From NCBI GenBank assembly GCA_038373885.1, contig JAWZYV010017494.1, positions 682,001 through 746,000 of the forward strand: a stretch of DNA of 64,000 nt. Direction: 5' to 3'. The position numbers and the translations under genes are program-made. The DNA is from Cheiracanthium punctorium. Taxonomy: Eukaryota; Arthropoda; Arachnida; Araneae; Cheiracanthiidae. This document shows, piece after piece, positions 47,693-59,040 of the stretch. The notes below the pieces were generated by a model. That model made no database searches. It had not been told where the DNA came from and saw nothing but the letters and a program-made list of their open reading frames with translations. Each line of letters starts with the position of its first letter. The stretch's first letter is position 1.

Positions 47693-50279
47693 TTTTCGAT
47701 TGGTAGAATTACTTTGCAATGCACAAACAAGCATATTACTAAGTAACGTTCTCATATATATAATGCTTTTGTACATAATATGCAAAATTTATTTAAATTT
47801 AATCTACAGAGGTAAATTTAAAATTGAAGAAAATGTGCACATTTCTTAAATAATTTCAACTATATGTACGAATTTCTCAGTTACTTGGAATATTTAAACT
47901 CATTTTTAAAGCCTGCAATACAAAAATTTTCGAACAGCACTGATAAAGGTGTTAAATCTAAGATAATCTAAATTAGAATAATTAAATATCTTGTTGCTTT
48001 CGCATTCATATTTTTGGTCTCAAATTTACAGAGTCCGTTGCCAAAATTTAAAAGACCCTGAAAGTGCTCCACCAGAGAAAAAGGATTTAAAAATCCTGAT
48101 TAAATCTATGAAACTGAACATGTATATCGATTTTCTGGTTTAAATGTTTCTGAGATGGTGAAAATGGGTTATAGCGGGATGTGAAAGTCAATCGTAATAT
48201 ATCGCCAATATAATGGTGATGAAATCTCGCTAAAGCTTTTGCATTCTTAAACTCTTTTGCAATCTTAACACATAGCTGCGATAGCTAAGTAATCCTAAGG
48301 TCGCCAAGCAAACTCATTGGCAGTCATAATCCAGTAGATTCTATGATACACACACTGATTAAGGAAAAAAAAACCATTTATTTAAAACATTCCACTAGTG
48401 CAAAATGAAAATGTAAAATTTATTTTTCTTAAACATACCATTCGTAAAACATTTCAATTTATGCGGAGAGTGGTTTGTTTGTATCTTTTAATGGAGAAGA
48501 AAAATGAAAGCTATTAAAAACTTCTTAAGAATTCACAGTTAATCATATGTTTACAAGTAAGAGTAGAGTAAATGTCACTCAAAATGTGCCACTGGGCGAA
48601 CATTTGATACAGCGAAATGACAGAGCAAGGTCATCAAACATTTTTCTTCCATAAGTTGTGTAACTTAAGCTTTACTGTGGCGAGATGTTTAAAGAGTGTT
48701 TAAGTCTGTTACAAAGTAAATGATTAATTTAAAAGCATGTTCATATGTAATGCGTATATCGTGCTAAATAAATCATTCATGTTCGTAAGAAGCTTGCTTT
48801 CAAAGGTCGTTAGGCAGTTTTATACAGAGCGATTGAAAACTTTTGTCAGAAATGTGAAGACTGGTAGAGTAGACCAAGATGATTCAGAATGGCCTAGGAA
48901 TGTCGGGTTGGAATTTTCATCTCTATTTACCTGTTAATAATCACTTTGAAAGATAATAGTGAACATTCCGACCGTCATATCCCAAATACTAATGTCTCTT
49001 TCACAGAAAACACTTACCCAAAAAATTGGTACTTTGCAAATTATATTTCATTTCATTATTGAAAGTGTCGGAGAAAAGCTCATTGCTTTATGAAACTCGA
49101 TTGAGAACTTCGACAAACATCCCAAGAGTTCCCCCAAAGTGATTATTAGCAGGTAAAAGAAGACGACGTTTCCCACCCCACACTGCTATGTGATTCTGGA
49201 TCGTCTTGGTTTTCTCTACCACTCTTTACATTTCTGACAAAGTTTTGAATCACCTTGTAGAATATTCAAGTATTAATTGCTTTCTTACAATGATAAAACA
49301 AAATGTTACTGTATCTTTCTATTGCAGTGTCAGACGAACACGCGCAGTCATTCCTAGAAACCTACCGAGTGCTGGAAAACACGTGTTTTGAAACCTTATA
49401 AAGTCAATGAAACTTATCCGAAGTCAAAATTCGCAAGAGTTATTCAAATCTAAACAAGCAGCATCTACTTCAGGTATTTGTCTTCCCCTACTTTGAAGTG
49501 CCACTACGTTCATCGATTATTATATTTGGGTACATGCCAAGCATGCTCTTCCATTCACTCCAAAGAAGAAAAAAAAAAACACTGTTGAGCAGAATTGTTA
49601 GAGCTCAGTTGATTTGCTAGTAGTTGATGACTACGACAAAAGCAATTATGAAGAGAATGGTGGAGATTTTAGCATTTATGTAAATATAAGGATATTCATT
49701 ATAATAACGCAGTGTTAAAATGTAATCTAAGAAAAAAGTGAATACCGATGAGATTAGGATGTTAAAAAAATCCAATCATGTTAAACTAAGCGCATGCGGT
49801 AATCTTTTTGATCCATTTCTATTATTTCTCCATGTATTAATTCAGTCTATCCCGTCCATCAGTTAACGTATATCAAAGTTATTTTTCAAATATCAGCAGA
49901 AAATGGCGTTCTATCTAAAAATTATATTTTTATGTTACTTGATTTATTAAACAGAATAAATGTCTTGATTTATTAAACAGAAAAATTTTACTGACGTTGG
50001 TTCACCCGCTAAGTATTTTACCTTTTTTTGTCGGTCTGCAGGAGTAGAAAGGTTGGGAATCATTGTACTAATGCACAAAAAAGACGAAATGATGGATATT
50101 TCCCTTGTTTCTATTGCGCTGCTCAATTTCATCAGTTTTTAGAATGCTACTCTGCATTCTAAGGGGTAGAGGGAAATTATTGAAAGACCTGACCTATGAC
50201 AACAGCCTGGTGTTAGCAAATAAAAGAATATCAGATCTTTTCAACTTCGTTTAAAACAGGTTTTACTGCTTAACGCACA
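47693..50279. other. 2.6 kb, no supported gene
   Basis: The 66-codon frame at 48737-48937 contains VKTGRVDQDDSEWPRN, faintly like the linker after the HTH of mariner transposases (KxGR...DD...RSGRP). No other block supports it. Other frames (49206-49391, 49947-50132) have no recognisable domain. Confidence 0.4.
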
Positions 50280-50287
50280 TCATATAA

Positions 50288-50483
50288 CATATATGGGCCA
50301 CGCCGGCCCGCAGGCCGGATGTGGCACGACACAGCTTTTGATCCGGCCCGCGTACATATCAAAACCCTGTATAAAACCCACATAAACCATTCAAAATCCC
50401 ATATAAATCCCAAGTATACGGCCCTCGACTTCGCTAACATCCTAAAGTTTGGCCCGCAACTTTTGAAAGGTTGCCCATACCTG
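50288..50483. mobile_element. 196-bp hAT MITE with perfect 8-bp TSD
   Basis: Flanked by the perfect 8-bp duplication TCATATAA (50280-50287 and 50484-50491). The reverse complement of the right end, CAGGTATGGGCAACC, matches the left CATATATGGGCCACG as imperfect inverted repeats. The right end resembles hAT/Charlie-type termini (TATGGGCAACCTTTCAAAAG). The left half is GC-rich with the palindrome CCGGCC-CGCA-GGCCGG. It is non-autonomous; frames inside are short and unsupported. Confidence 0.85.
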
Positions 50484-50532
50484 TCATATAAGAATATTGA
50501 TGACACATAGCTAAAGAAGAAATGAATAGTAC

Positions 50533-51745
50533 TATTTGTATTTTTATACAAAGTGCAAAAACTAAGGCTACATTATTTTATTAGATGTTTTGATTTAACC
50601 GGTTGCTCGATGACTGCCCAATTTTAGTAGCTTGTACGTTCGAAACAACTTACGTATTTCTTTTAATATTGCACATTTCATTGCTTAAATCTAGGCGAGA
50701 TGTGACATCTGGAAACAAAGGATTGATCTTCAAGTTATTTGAAATCACAAAAAAGTATTTTAGAACCTATATGGTCAATTTTCAAGGATGTAAGTACGAT
50801 TTGTCTTTTTATACAAAGAGCAAAAACTAAGGCTACATTATGTCATAAGATGTTTTGATTTACCCGGTTGCTCGATGACTGCCAAATTTTAGTAGCTTGT
50901 ACGTTTGAAATAACTTATGTATATCTTTTAATATTGCGCATTATATTGCGTAAATCTAGGCGAGATGACATCTGGAAACAAAAGATTGATCTTCAAGTCA
51001 TTTGAAATCACGAAAAGTATTTTAGAACCAATATGGTCAATTTTCAAGGATGTAGGTACGATTTGTTGTTTTATACTAAGAGCAAAAACTAAGGCAACAT
51101 ATTTCATTAGTTGTTTTGATTTACCTTGTTGCTCGATGACTACTGAATTTCAGTACTTTTTTGGTTCCAATTAGCTTATGCATTTCTTTTGATATTTACA
51201 TTTTACTGTGTAAATCTAGGTGGAATGTAAAATCTAGAAACAAAAGATTAGTCTTTTGCCATTTGAAATCGTAAGTAAGTATTAGGTTGTAACGAGTTTC
51301 CCGCCACAGCAAACATCGTCAGCACACAGGTCTCGTTGGCGTATTTGCTCATATTTTGTGAAACGATTTTCGGCATTTGAAAGAAAGAGGTTTACTTTAT
51401 AACATTGTGTTGTGAAATCTGTAAAAAATATAGTTATCATTAAGTATAAGGTGTCTCAAATGGAACTATCACTCTAGAGGATTAGAACCATCATTTACTT
51501 TCAGTTGTGTTGCAAAAAGTCAGCTACATAATATCAACGAATTATGAGTACAGCTTTAAGTACTATTGTTGTATCATGTGACACTGTGCAGGTTTGGTAC
51601 CGAAAGTTCAAAAACTGTTATCTAAGGAGTTAGACGCTAGTTTTTCAGGCAGATATGGCGGAAAACTTTCGTTACAACCTGATATTTTAGAACTTACATG
51701 ATCAAGTACGTAATCTGATCAACAAGCATTTGCGTCGTTTTATAA
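50533..51745 (+). repeat. three-copy tandem repeat of about 264 bp, split by a mariner
   Basis: ATACAAAGTGCAAAAACTAA (50546), ATACAAAGAGCAAAAACTAA (50811) and ATACTAAGAGCAAAAACTAA (51073) mark unit starts about 262-265 bp apart. Shared blocks are GATGTTTTGATTTA, GGTTGCTCGATGACTG, TAAATCTAGG and GATTGATCTTCAAG. The third unit is interrupted at 51282-51682. Joining across that gap restores AGTATTTTAGAAC, present in units 1 and 2. Confidence 0.9.
51282..51682 (+). mobile_element. 401-bp non-autonomous mariner
   Basis: The left end TTAGGTTGTAACGAGTTTCC and the reverse complement of the right end, TCAGGTTGTAACGAAAGTTT, are mariner-type terminal inverted repeats, flanked by TA on both sides (51280-51281, 51683-51684). 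Near the right, 51586-51625 on the plus strand reads VQVWYRKFKN, the end of the second HTH motif of a mariner transposase, preceded by weakly similar sequence. The catalytic domain has been lost, so the copy cannot encode a transposase. Confidence 0.85.
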
Positions 51746-52791
51746 ATAATCAGTTCATGTGTCTGACTTCAAACTGCTATAAAAATTATCTAGATATCGA
51801 GACAGCTTTATTAGTGATTAAAAAAATAGAAAATAAAATAAAACAGAATTTATCAAAGGAAAAATAAAAATAAAAATTATAGTACATTATTTTGGTAAAA
51901 TTGGAACAGTTTAAATATTTAAAAAAGTAAATTTTACGGAATGAAAATTTCTAAATCAGTGTTACCATAAACATTCAGCCCCTATTTGTATTTTGTAAGG
52001 ATATGTAGTGTAACATTTAAAATAGTCGAATCAAACAAATGTTTAATTTAAATATTCCATACGACCGTTAATAAAATGTTTACTTTTATTCGTGAAACTT
52101 TATAAATAATCAACTCAACTTACATAACGTATAATAAGAAAAAACGATCGCATTTTCAATACCTTATTCTAATGCCACTGCATCTCATTTGTCTAAACAA
52201 TTCCCTGAGAACTTATCAAACTAACTTAACTAACGCTTTGTTGAGTTACATAGAGATGTGCTGTCTGAATATCACTTCTAGATTGACATATATGATAAAA
52301 CAGTCTGTTATATAGCGAAAGAGTATGTAATGCTTCTTGTCTTTATTAAACATGCATTCTACTTATCAAGATTGGAAGAATTTAAGGCAGCCTAATTGAC
52401 ATAGAAACATATAGAGTGACAAATAAAATTAACATTTATTATATATTCATTTTAATGGTGCTTTTAAATTCGAAATTCTAAGGAAATTTTGCAGATCATG
52501 AGTTTAATCTCTGGAACATTTATCTTATAATGTAAAACCGAAAAGAGGATTTTAGTTACATTCAAATTCACAAAAACATTTTGTGTTTGTTACAGTTTGC
52601 AATATAGCAATTACTCTTTAGCATTGTGGAATTTACAATCAAAAAGTATAAGGATAACTTTAAATTAGTGATCTGGCAAATACATGCGAGCAAATACGCT
52701 GAATTAAAATAATTCAGTTTCTTCGATAGTAGTCAGCAATAAATTGTTTTATCATGTAATGATATGAATGTTTTAGGATAATTCAGATTAT
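51746..52791. other. AT-rich stretch, no gene seen
   Basis: Nothing recognised. Confidence 0.5.
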
Positions 52792-52799
52792 ATAGTAGG

Positions 52800-52974
52800 C
52801 AGTGGCGCATCCAGAAATTTTTCAGGGGGGGGGGGATTACGACTACTTCAACTCATATATATGTATAGGTGTATGTGATAAGGGAGTGAAGAATATACAT
52901 TTTGTATGGCAAAAAACTCCTCATCGGGGGGGGGGGGTTATTATCCCCTTACCCCCCCCTTGGCTACGCCCCTG
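52800..52974. mobile_element. 175-bp hAT MITE with perfect 8-bp TSD
   Basis: Flanked by the perfect duplication ATAGTAGG (52792-52799 and 52975-52982). The ends are CAGTGGCGCATCCAGAAATT and, reverse-complemented, CAGGGGCGTAGCCAAGGGGG, the common CAGNGGCG(T/C)A-type hAT terminus. Poly(G) and poly(C) runs lie inside each end. No coding capacity. Confidence 0.9.
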
Positions 52975-53789
52975 ATAGTAGGCTTTAAAATGTTCATGCG
53001 TAAATAAACACAGTTTGAATTAAGTTTTTCATCTTCAGGAAAGTTTAAAAAATAATGTATGTAAAAAAGTTTATGTCGAGCATTGTCTTAGAAAATCATT
53101 TTATGAGGCACACAGTAACTAAAGCAAACATTTATCTCAATTTAACCCTATACTTTGAAAGATAATTTTTTGGGGTAGGGAATCTTGATTAATTATAGTT
53201 TATATGTGTTTTTAGGTGTTTATTGGTTACTGAAATAATAATAAGAAAAAAAATACATAGATTTGTTAACTTAAATTTTATTGAGTGCATCATATAAAGC
53301 GCACTACCAGACTTGTAAGAACTGTAGATTTTTGGAAAGTGCAAAGTATCAAATCATACTCTGAGTCAAGAATAGGTTTAAGCTGTGAAAGTAAACGGCT
53401 TATCAATTAGCTAATGAGCATCAGTCTGACTATAAATAAAATAGCTATTTTCTTGCTATCAGAAACAGGAGTATATAGAGCTGAAAAAACTTCAATTTTC
53501 CACTATCAAAAAGGCAATCATTTATTTTAATTATTTCCACATTAATGTATTTTTCAAAGACAATTCCACAGAAAAAAAACCCGCTCAGAACCTTTTGGAT
53601 AGTTGTAAACAAAAACTGCTTTGACGTCTAGCAGTCAAGGCATCCACGTCGGAAATATACTTACTATTTATGCAGACGAGCTACTTGCACCTTTAAATAA
53701 ACACACAAATCCCAGGCAAGGGAGCATTGCTTCTGCAGCGGTTTCCTCAGACAGTGTTTTATTATGATCAGACCTTGACTCTTCAAACT
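52975..53789. other. no gene seen
   Basis: The part from about 53580 to 53760 is less AT-rich and contains TTTAAATAAACAC, but no promoter or exon can be supported. Confidence 0.45.
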
Positions 53790-54180
53790 GAATTTAGTGA
53801 GTTGAGTTTAATATTTGGAAGAGAACTTTTATTTCTGTCAACTTCCCGTTTTCTGACATCACGGCATCTATTATTTTCTGTTTTTCCAGCAGTTCTAATT
53901 TTAGAGCTTTTTTTTCACGAGTTAAATGACATTTCTCTATCTCGAAGTCGGCAAATTTTCACTTTTGCGCTTTATTTTCGTCTGCGTTGCGTTTGCGTGG
54001 GAAGACGGGTGTTTGCAAACACAATTGCACGCGGAGCTTTCGAGCGTTTCCGAAGGTGACGACAGAGGTCGCCGATTAAAATTTCGCATACAAGAATGGC
54101 AATCATGGATTTTTTTAAAAATGGCTTTTTCAATGAAATGATTGAAGTGCTATTTGCATGGGTGTCCATACCTATAGGCA
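53790..54180 (-). other. minus-strand frame with coiled-coil character, status unknown
   Basis: From about 53955 to 53793 the minus strand reads FEIEKCHLTREKKALKLELL, then EKQKIIDAVMSENGKLTE and a stop about 11 codons later. This is a Lys/Glu/Leu-rich amphipathic segment with heptad spacing. A second basic frame (53972-54181, ending TRLPTQTQRRRK) lies upstream in another register, and a stop separates the two. It could be a decayed gene end, a transposon-encoded coiled coil or chance. The plus-strand 110-codon frame across the same bases (53727-54059) shows no domain. Confidence 0.25.
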
Positions 54181-54333
54181 AGGAGGGGTAATGCCCCCTT
54201 TCAGCTTCTATTAGATCGTTATGATTTACGCACTGATATAACGTAGAAGAAGGTTCAACACTAAAATATAGAATGTTTCTAGTTCAGAACCCTTGACGTA
54301 TCACCCCTAAAAACAATCATATGGGCGCCCACG
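54157..54333. mobile_element. 177-bp MITE, GGGCGCCC family, copy 2 (hAT-type)
   Basis: Left end CATGGGTGTCCAT; reverse complement of the right end CGTGGGCGCCCAT. The flanking 8-mers GCTATTTG (54149-54156) and GCTGTTTG (54334-54341) differ at one base, fitting an 8-bp hAT target duplication. The interior matches 44526-44704 block by block, about 70-75% by eye. Confidence 0.8.
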
Positions 54334-54341
54334 GCTGTTTG

Positions 54342-56189
54342 TTAGATGTACCAGAAAATAACGTCTGTTTTAGGTAAAATTCAATACATAAAATCTTTAA
54401 TAATAAAGAAGTTTTGTTTAGAAAATGGATTCATGTGGTTTCATTTTATGGATATCACATCTTCTTTGACATTGAAAGAGATATGTAAAGTAAACATGCG
54501 CTCTTCTGTTAATTCCATAGGTTACGAATTTTGTAAACTCTCTACTCTTGTACCTACATTACAAACATCACATACATTCTAAATTTCGCAATTTTAGCTT
54601 TAGTTTTTTCGTCTAGGTTAAATATTGACACACGAAAACACATCATTATTTCCTGTCTCTTTAATATTTATTCATTCCAACTGCGTAATGAGTAATTGCG
54701 CATTGAAATTTTCCAATTAGAATATTTAAGAAGATATTGTCTATTTTAAAGGTTTAACTATGTTATTCCACTTCCTTTGACATAAATATAAATACTGATA
54801 TTTCACAGTGTCATGTTACTTTCATAACATGCATATTTTCTTGTAAAAAACGAGCATTTCTTTTTTTTTATTACAAAATTGCTAATTATTCAAATTTCCA
54901 CTTTTCACAAATTTGTAAATACTTTAACAAGCAATTCAATTCAGTTTACACTTTACTAAGCTGTTTGCTCCTAAAACTCAATTTATTTTCCTTGCATTTT
55001 TATTACAAATCAGTAGCCTGCCATACATTTCCCCTCCTTTCTACGGAGAGAGTTCTAGCCTAGTCCCCAGTATTTGATGTTAAGTGTTCCCTTTTTCATG
55101 TTCAACGATGTAACGAATTATACAAACTTCTTTTATTTTGTGTATAAAATATAATGACAGTCAATTTTTCTAATAAATGAAAATAACGAAAAGAAATTCC
55201 TCACGATCTCTGGATTTTTTCCATTGTGTATGGTAACAAGCTACTCTGAAAAAATGGGTATTTATTACACCAAATTTTTCCGGATATTGATTTACCTAAG
55301 AAGTAACAGCTGCCGAGTCAGTCATTTTATTTTCTTCAAAAATTAGTTGTGCGGTTGTTTTGTGGCGCCGGCATGCATGGTTGTGCTTCTGCTGTGTTCT
55401 CCTGCATCGTTCATTGGCCATGAGTATTCCTGTCCCGTATATTAATAGTGCAATGCAATACTCTTTCGGTAATTTAAAAATACGTAAATTTACCATATGT
55501 TGTTTCAATTGCCACTATGTTATTCACGGCCAGCGACAGTTATTGGCATCACATATGGTGCCATTTACTCAAGATCGATCCTGCTGTCTTCAAGAAAACA
55601 CACTGAATATGTGGAATAGAGAGATTATCTTACATTTTCAAAAAGCTTTATATTTAAATTATTTTTATTACACCAAACATTTTTTTAAATGCTGACATAT
55701 GTACCTTTTGTTTTGCTTTTCTTTTGTTCTTAAATAGTGACATTATTCTTCAGGAATAATTTTGGTTTTTCATAAAGCTAAAAAATAATTTTGAGTATAA
55801 TTGTGTCTTTGCTTGGTTGCATTAAAAATGTCAACATACCTTGAAAAGTCATATAGATCATAAAAGTGGAATGCTCTATATTTTTGTTATTACTGGTAGT
55901 CTGATTTTCTCATGTCGTTTCATTCTTTCACGTACTTTTTTACTTGAATTCTTTGTATTGATATTTATTTTATAGGAATACACTCTTATTGTTAATCTCT
56001 AGCTCAAAGTGGAATTGTTGATTTTATTGTGGTAAAATATATGATGTTTCAAAACCAGTTACAGTATTATGTATAACATTTGTTTTGTGTACGGTTTGAA
56101 ATTTGAAAATTACCTAGAATGAATTTTAAAACCAGAGGTATTTTGTCAAACAACAATAACCCAACAATAGAAAATAAATTAATTAATAA
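54342..56189. other. no supported gene
   Basis: The longest plus-strand frame (55360-55695, 111 codons) begins with a hydrophobic run that could mimic a signal peptide, but it has no domain and no clear upstream signals. A CTCTGAAAAAAT start near 55244 resembles the ends of the element at 44812. The rest is AT-rich. Confidence 0.4.
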
Positions 56190-56640
56190 AAGTCCCACCT
56201 CCCTCGTACTAATTCTTCTCAAATTTTGTCGCTTACGAGAGAAGTTAATTCTTTAAAAGAACAGTTAAATAATTTGGAGCAAAAAAAAGTAGCACAAAAA
56301 TCTCACAAAAATATTGAACTTAACGCAACAATTTTCGACGCAATAGACCTTTAAAAAGTAAATTTCGGAATAATGTGCACAATCCTAGATTCAACAGGTC
56401 TTCTAACTCAAATAATTTTCGACATAGAAAGTCTGCAGTGAGTTGACAATGTTGCGAAAAAAGTACACACTGTACATCAGTGTTATAGAACGCGAAATAT
56501 TTTCTATACAGCCAACCAATACCCCTAAAGTTGTGCCACGGACTATTCCTAAGCATAGTTCTTCTCAACAGAATGCCCTGTCTAAATGTTACCCCATTCT
56601 TCCTTCGAAGGGCAATTTAAATTTTCTTTTATAATTATGT
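56190..56640 (+). pseudogene. gag-like retrotransposon relic
   Basis: Plus-strand frames carry REVNSLKEQLNNLEQKK, an amphipathic segment, then an Arg/Asn/Ser-rich stretch (NFRRN...NRSSNSNNFRHRK). About 56440-56490 has an H-x4-C half of a CCHC-type zinc knuckle (HTVHQC). The Cys pair that should precede it is in another frame with a stop between, so at least one small deletion is implied. The order coiled coil, basic stretch, zinc knuckle is that of Gag from LTR retrotransposons. No protease, reverse transcriptase or LTR was found nearby. Dead and partial. Confidence 0.45.
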
Positions 56641-56758
56641 CCCCCTGAAAAAGTATTTGTGTATTCGGGGATAGAACAGGGGAAGGGGGGGGGGAAGTTA
56701 AACAATTTAGAATAATGAAGATTGAATCCCCCAATATCCCACTTTACGTTCGCCACTG
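56641..56758 (-). mobile_element. hAT-type MITE end, one-sided
   Basis: The minus strand starts CAGTGGCGAACGTAAAGTGG at 56758 and continues with GGGGGATTCAATC and poly(C) runs, like the hAT end at 52800. On the other side the block stops near CCCCCTGAAAAAG without an inverted partner. The target duplication cannot be read. Confidence 0.5.
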
Positions 56759-56814
56759 TGGACAAATATTTGTACCCCGTGAGTGCCTGCATCAATAAGG
56801 TACAATCGTACCAA

Positions 56815-56885
56815 AAGTGTTAGGACTAGGGCCTCCGAATGCCTTAGTCGGGCACTCACCTCTCAGAGAAATTAACTGCTACACG
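56815..56885 (-). mobile_element. possible SINE head fragment
   Basis: On the minus strand, GAGGTGAGTGCCCGACTAAG and GGCATTCGGAGGCCCTAGTC recall the tRNA-like part of a SINE. The B box is not intact. Fragmentary. Confidence 0.3.
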
Positions 56886-59032
56886 TGTACTTCGCTAGTC
56901 AAAGGTCCCAAAATGTGCCATTCATGGCATTCAGATAGATTCTTACTAAAGGATTCATCTGCAACTCACTTTTAATAGCAATATTAATGGACGCTGCTGA
57001 TGTTAAGGCAAAGCGCACTAGGGATAGTTGACAAACGTTTTAAGTCCTTGAGCGGATGACTTGACAAGGGTTTATAAAGCTTATCCACATAAAGATGAAT
57101 CATTTTCTAATCTTAGTGAAAAATGATAATCTATTACACCAATGCTTCGATCGTCCTAACCGCCCAAAAGCATGGTAAAATTCTAAAAGAAAAATACCAG
57201 TAGATTAAATTTATCACTTAAATGCATGTGTTAGAGTCGTGTTTTATGGCTTGTTATGTCAATTTTCTGAGAAATTGGTGAATTCACTAATTTTAATTTA
57301 ATTTTAAGAAAATTCACATAAAATATTTTTTTAAAAACATATTATTTTGATGAAGTAATCTCTGCATCTAATATCATTGAATAAAAAAACTGTGTGTAGT
57401 GAAGAGAGTCAATGTCCAGAGCCTTTAATGTCATTTCACAATGAAGCGAAAACAAAAAAAAAAAAAGTAACTGCTAGTTACCTGTAATTCGCAATGGAGG
57501 AATAGAAATATATTGTGAGTGGCGTGAATAAAACGTATCCTTTTTTAAAAACTATATATAGCCTTCCACTGTATTTTGTCTTCTAGTGACATTTCATTTT
57601 ACACAAAGGAGCAAAATATATACATATTTAAAGTAAAACTAATATGGAAAAACTGATCTAAAGAATGTCACATTCCTTTACAAAAAACAGATTCTCACAC
57701 AAGTGTAAAATAAAACAAAATTTTGAATCTCAATCTATTAAATCCTATAGTTTATGATAGCGTATAGCATTTGTACATGTTTAAAAATGTATAAAGTTTA
57801 TAAAGCTAAAATATTTAAATTTAGATACTCTACTTTAATTTGTATTCTATCGCATATATATATATATATATCTTTAAAGCCTCTCTTTAAGGGACAATTT
57901 TTTTTATTCACAAAACTTCAAACTGACTTTATTCAATGAATTCAATTTAGATTTATTTTTTGTATTTCATGAAATTTAAACATTTCGCCATAAATTATTC
58001 CGGAAATTTATTATTAGGTAGCAGTTTTATAATTAAATAAAATACATCGAATAAAAGTCATTTTCTTATAAAAATAAAATCTGTACTAAATATATGAACG
58101 CGAGAAAATTTCATTTATTGCCATTGTGAAATATATATTTCCATTAGAAAGCTATTTTAATATTAGAGTAAAAATGTTAAAAAATTCAGAATTGTTAAAC
58201 ATTAAAATAAATTTTCTTTAGAAATCCCTGAGAAATAATCCCAAAATTTTCGATCAGGAAAACGAGATGGTGTGTTTGTGTGTGTGAGGGATGCATATTT
58301 ATTGCAATTGAAGATGCTTTATTATTGTATTTTATAAATGCCTAGTAAAGTACAAAAATTGCACAATATTATAAATAAAAGAAGCAAAAAATTCCTCTCA
58401 ATAAATGGTGTTGAACCATTATAGAGATAGATCTTATGCGTTTAATTTCTTAAATTCATCTGTGTGTTTGCTCTAATTGTTTTTCAATTCCTATTATTAG
58501 TTCACACTCTACCTGTATTTATGTATGTTGTTCAAATTTTAGATCGTTAATAAAATACTTTTTATTCGTCCACTCAAGTTCAAACATTCGTACATTTTTT
58601 AAATTTGTAGGGGATGACACTTGATGTTAATACAGTTTTTTCAAAAAATAGTTCATTAATTAAATTAAATTAATTAATTTTAGATCCTGTTACGTGGGAT
58701 TAAAAATGAATGAAATCAATAATCTAAACAAACTGTATTAACGGTACCGACCATTGCTTCACAAACGGCCCTGCATTAATTAATTAAATGATAATTAATT
58801 AATTAACTAAATTTAATAAAAAGTAACTGAAATAAAACTTTTCTCTGTTGACCTGAGTAGGAATTGACTTAATATTTTTTTATATTACTTTTTCAGTGAT
58901 AAACATCGAAATCATTTAAGCGTGCCAACAATGATAGTTCGGTAGGAAAAGCCTTGCGAGATCTTCTGTGGAAAGAGCTGTTGCTACTAAAATACTGAAA
59001 CTGTTCCCCCATTTCTAGTTGTGTTCTTTTCT
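56886..59032. other. AT-rich stretch, no gene seen
   Basis: Contains (TA)n at 57853-57871, TTAATTAA-rich tracts near 58652-58680 and 58775-58805, and the inverted pair TTAATACAGTTT (58627) / AAACTGTATTAA (58730). No coding signature. Confidence 0.5.
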
Positions 59033-59040
59033 ATAATGCA

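Noticed and set aside
48737..48937. Mariner-like linker VKTGRVDQDD
   Set aside because: Only one short weak block; no inverted repeats or other transposase motifs nearby.
50533..51745. CRISPR-like regular repeats
   Set aside because: Units are 264 bp with no short repeat/spacer structure, and the genome is eukaryotic in character.
55360..55695. 111-codon open frame with a hydrophobic start, possible secreted protein
   Set aside because: No domain, no homology recognised and no splice or poly(A) context. One frame of this length is expected by chance in 64 kb.
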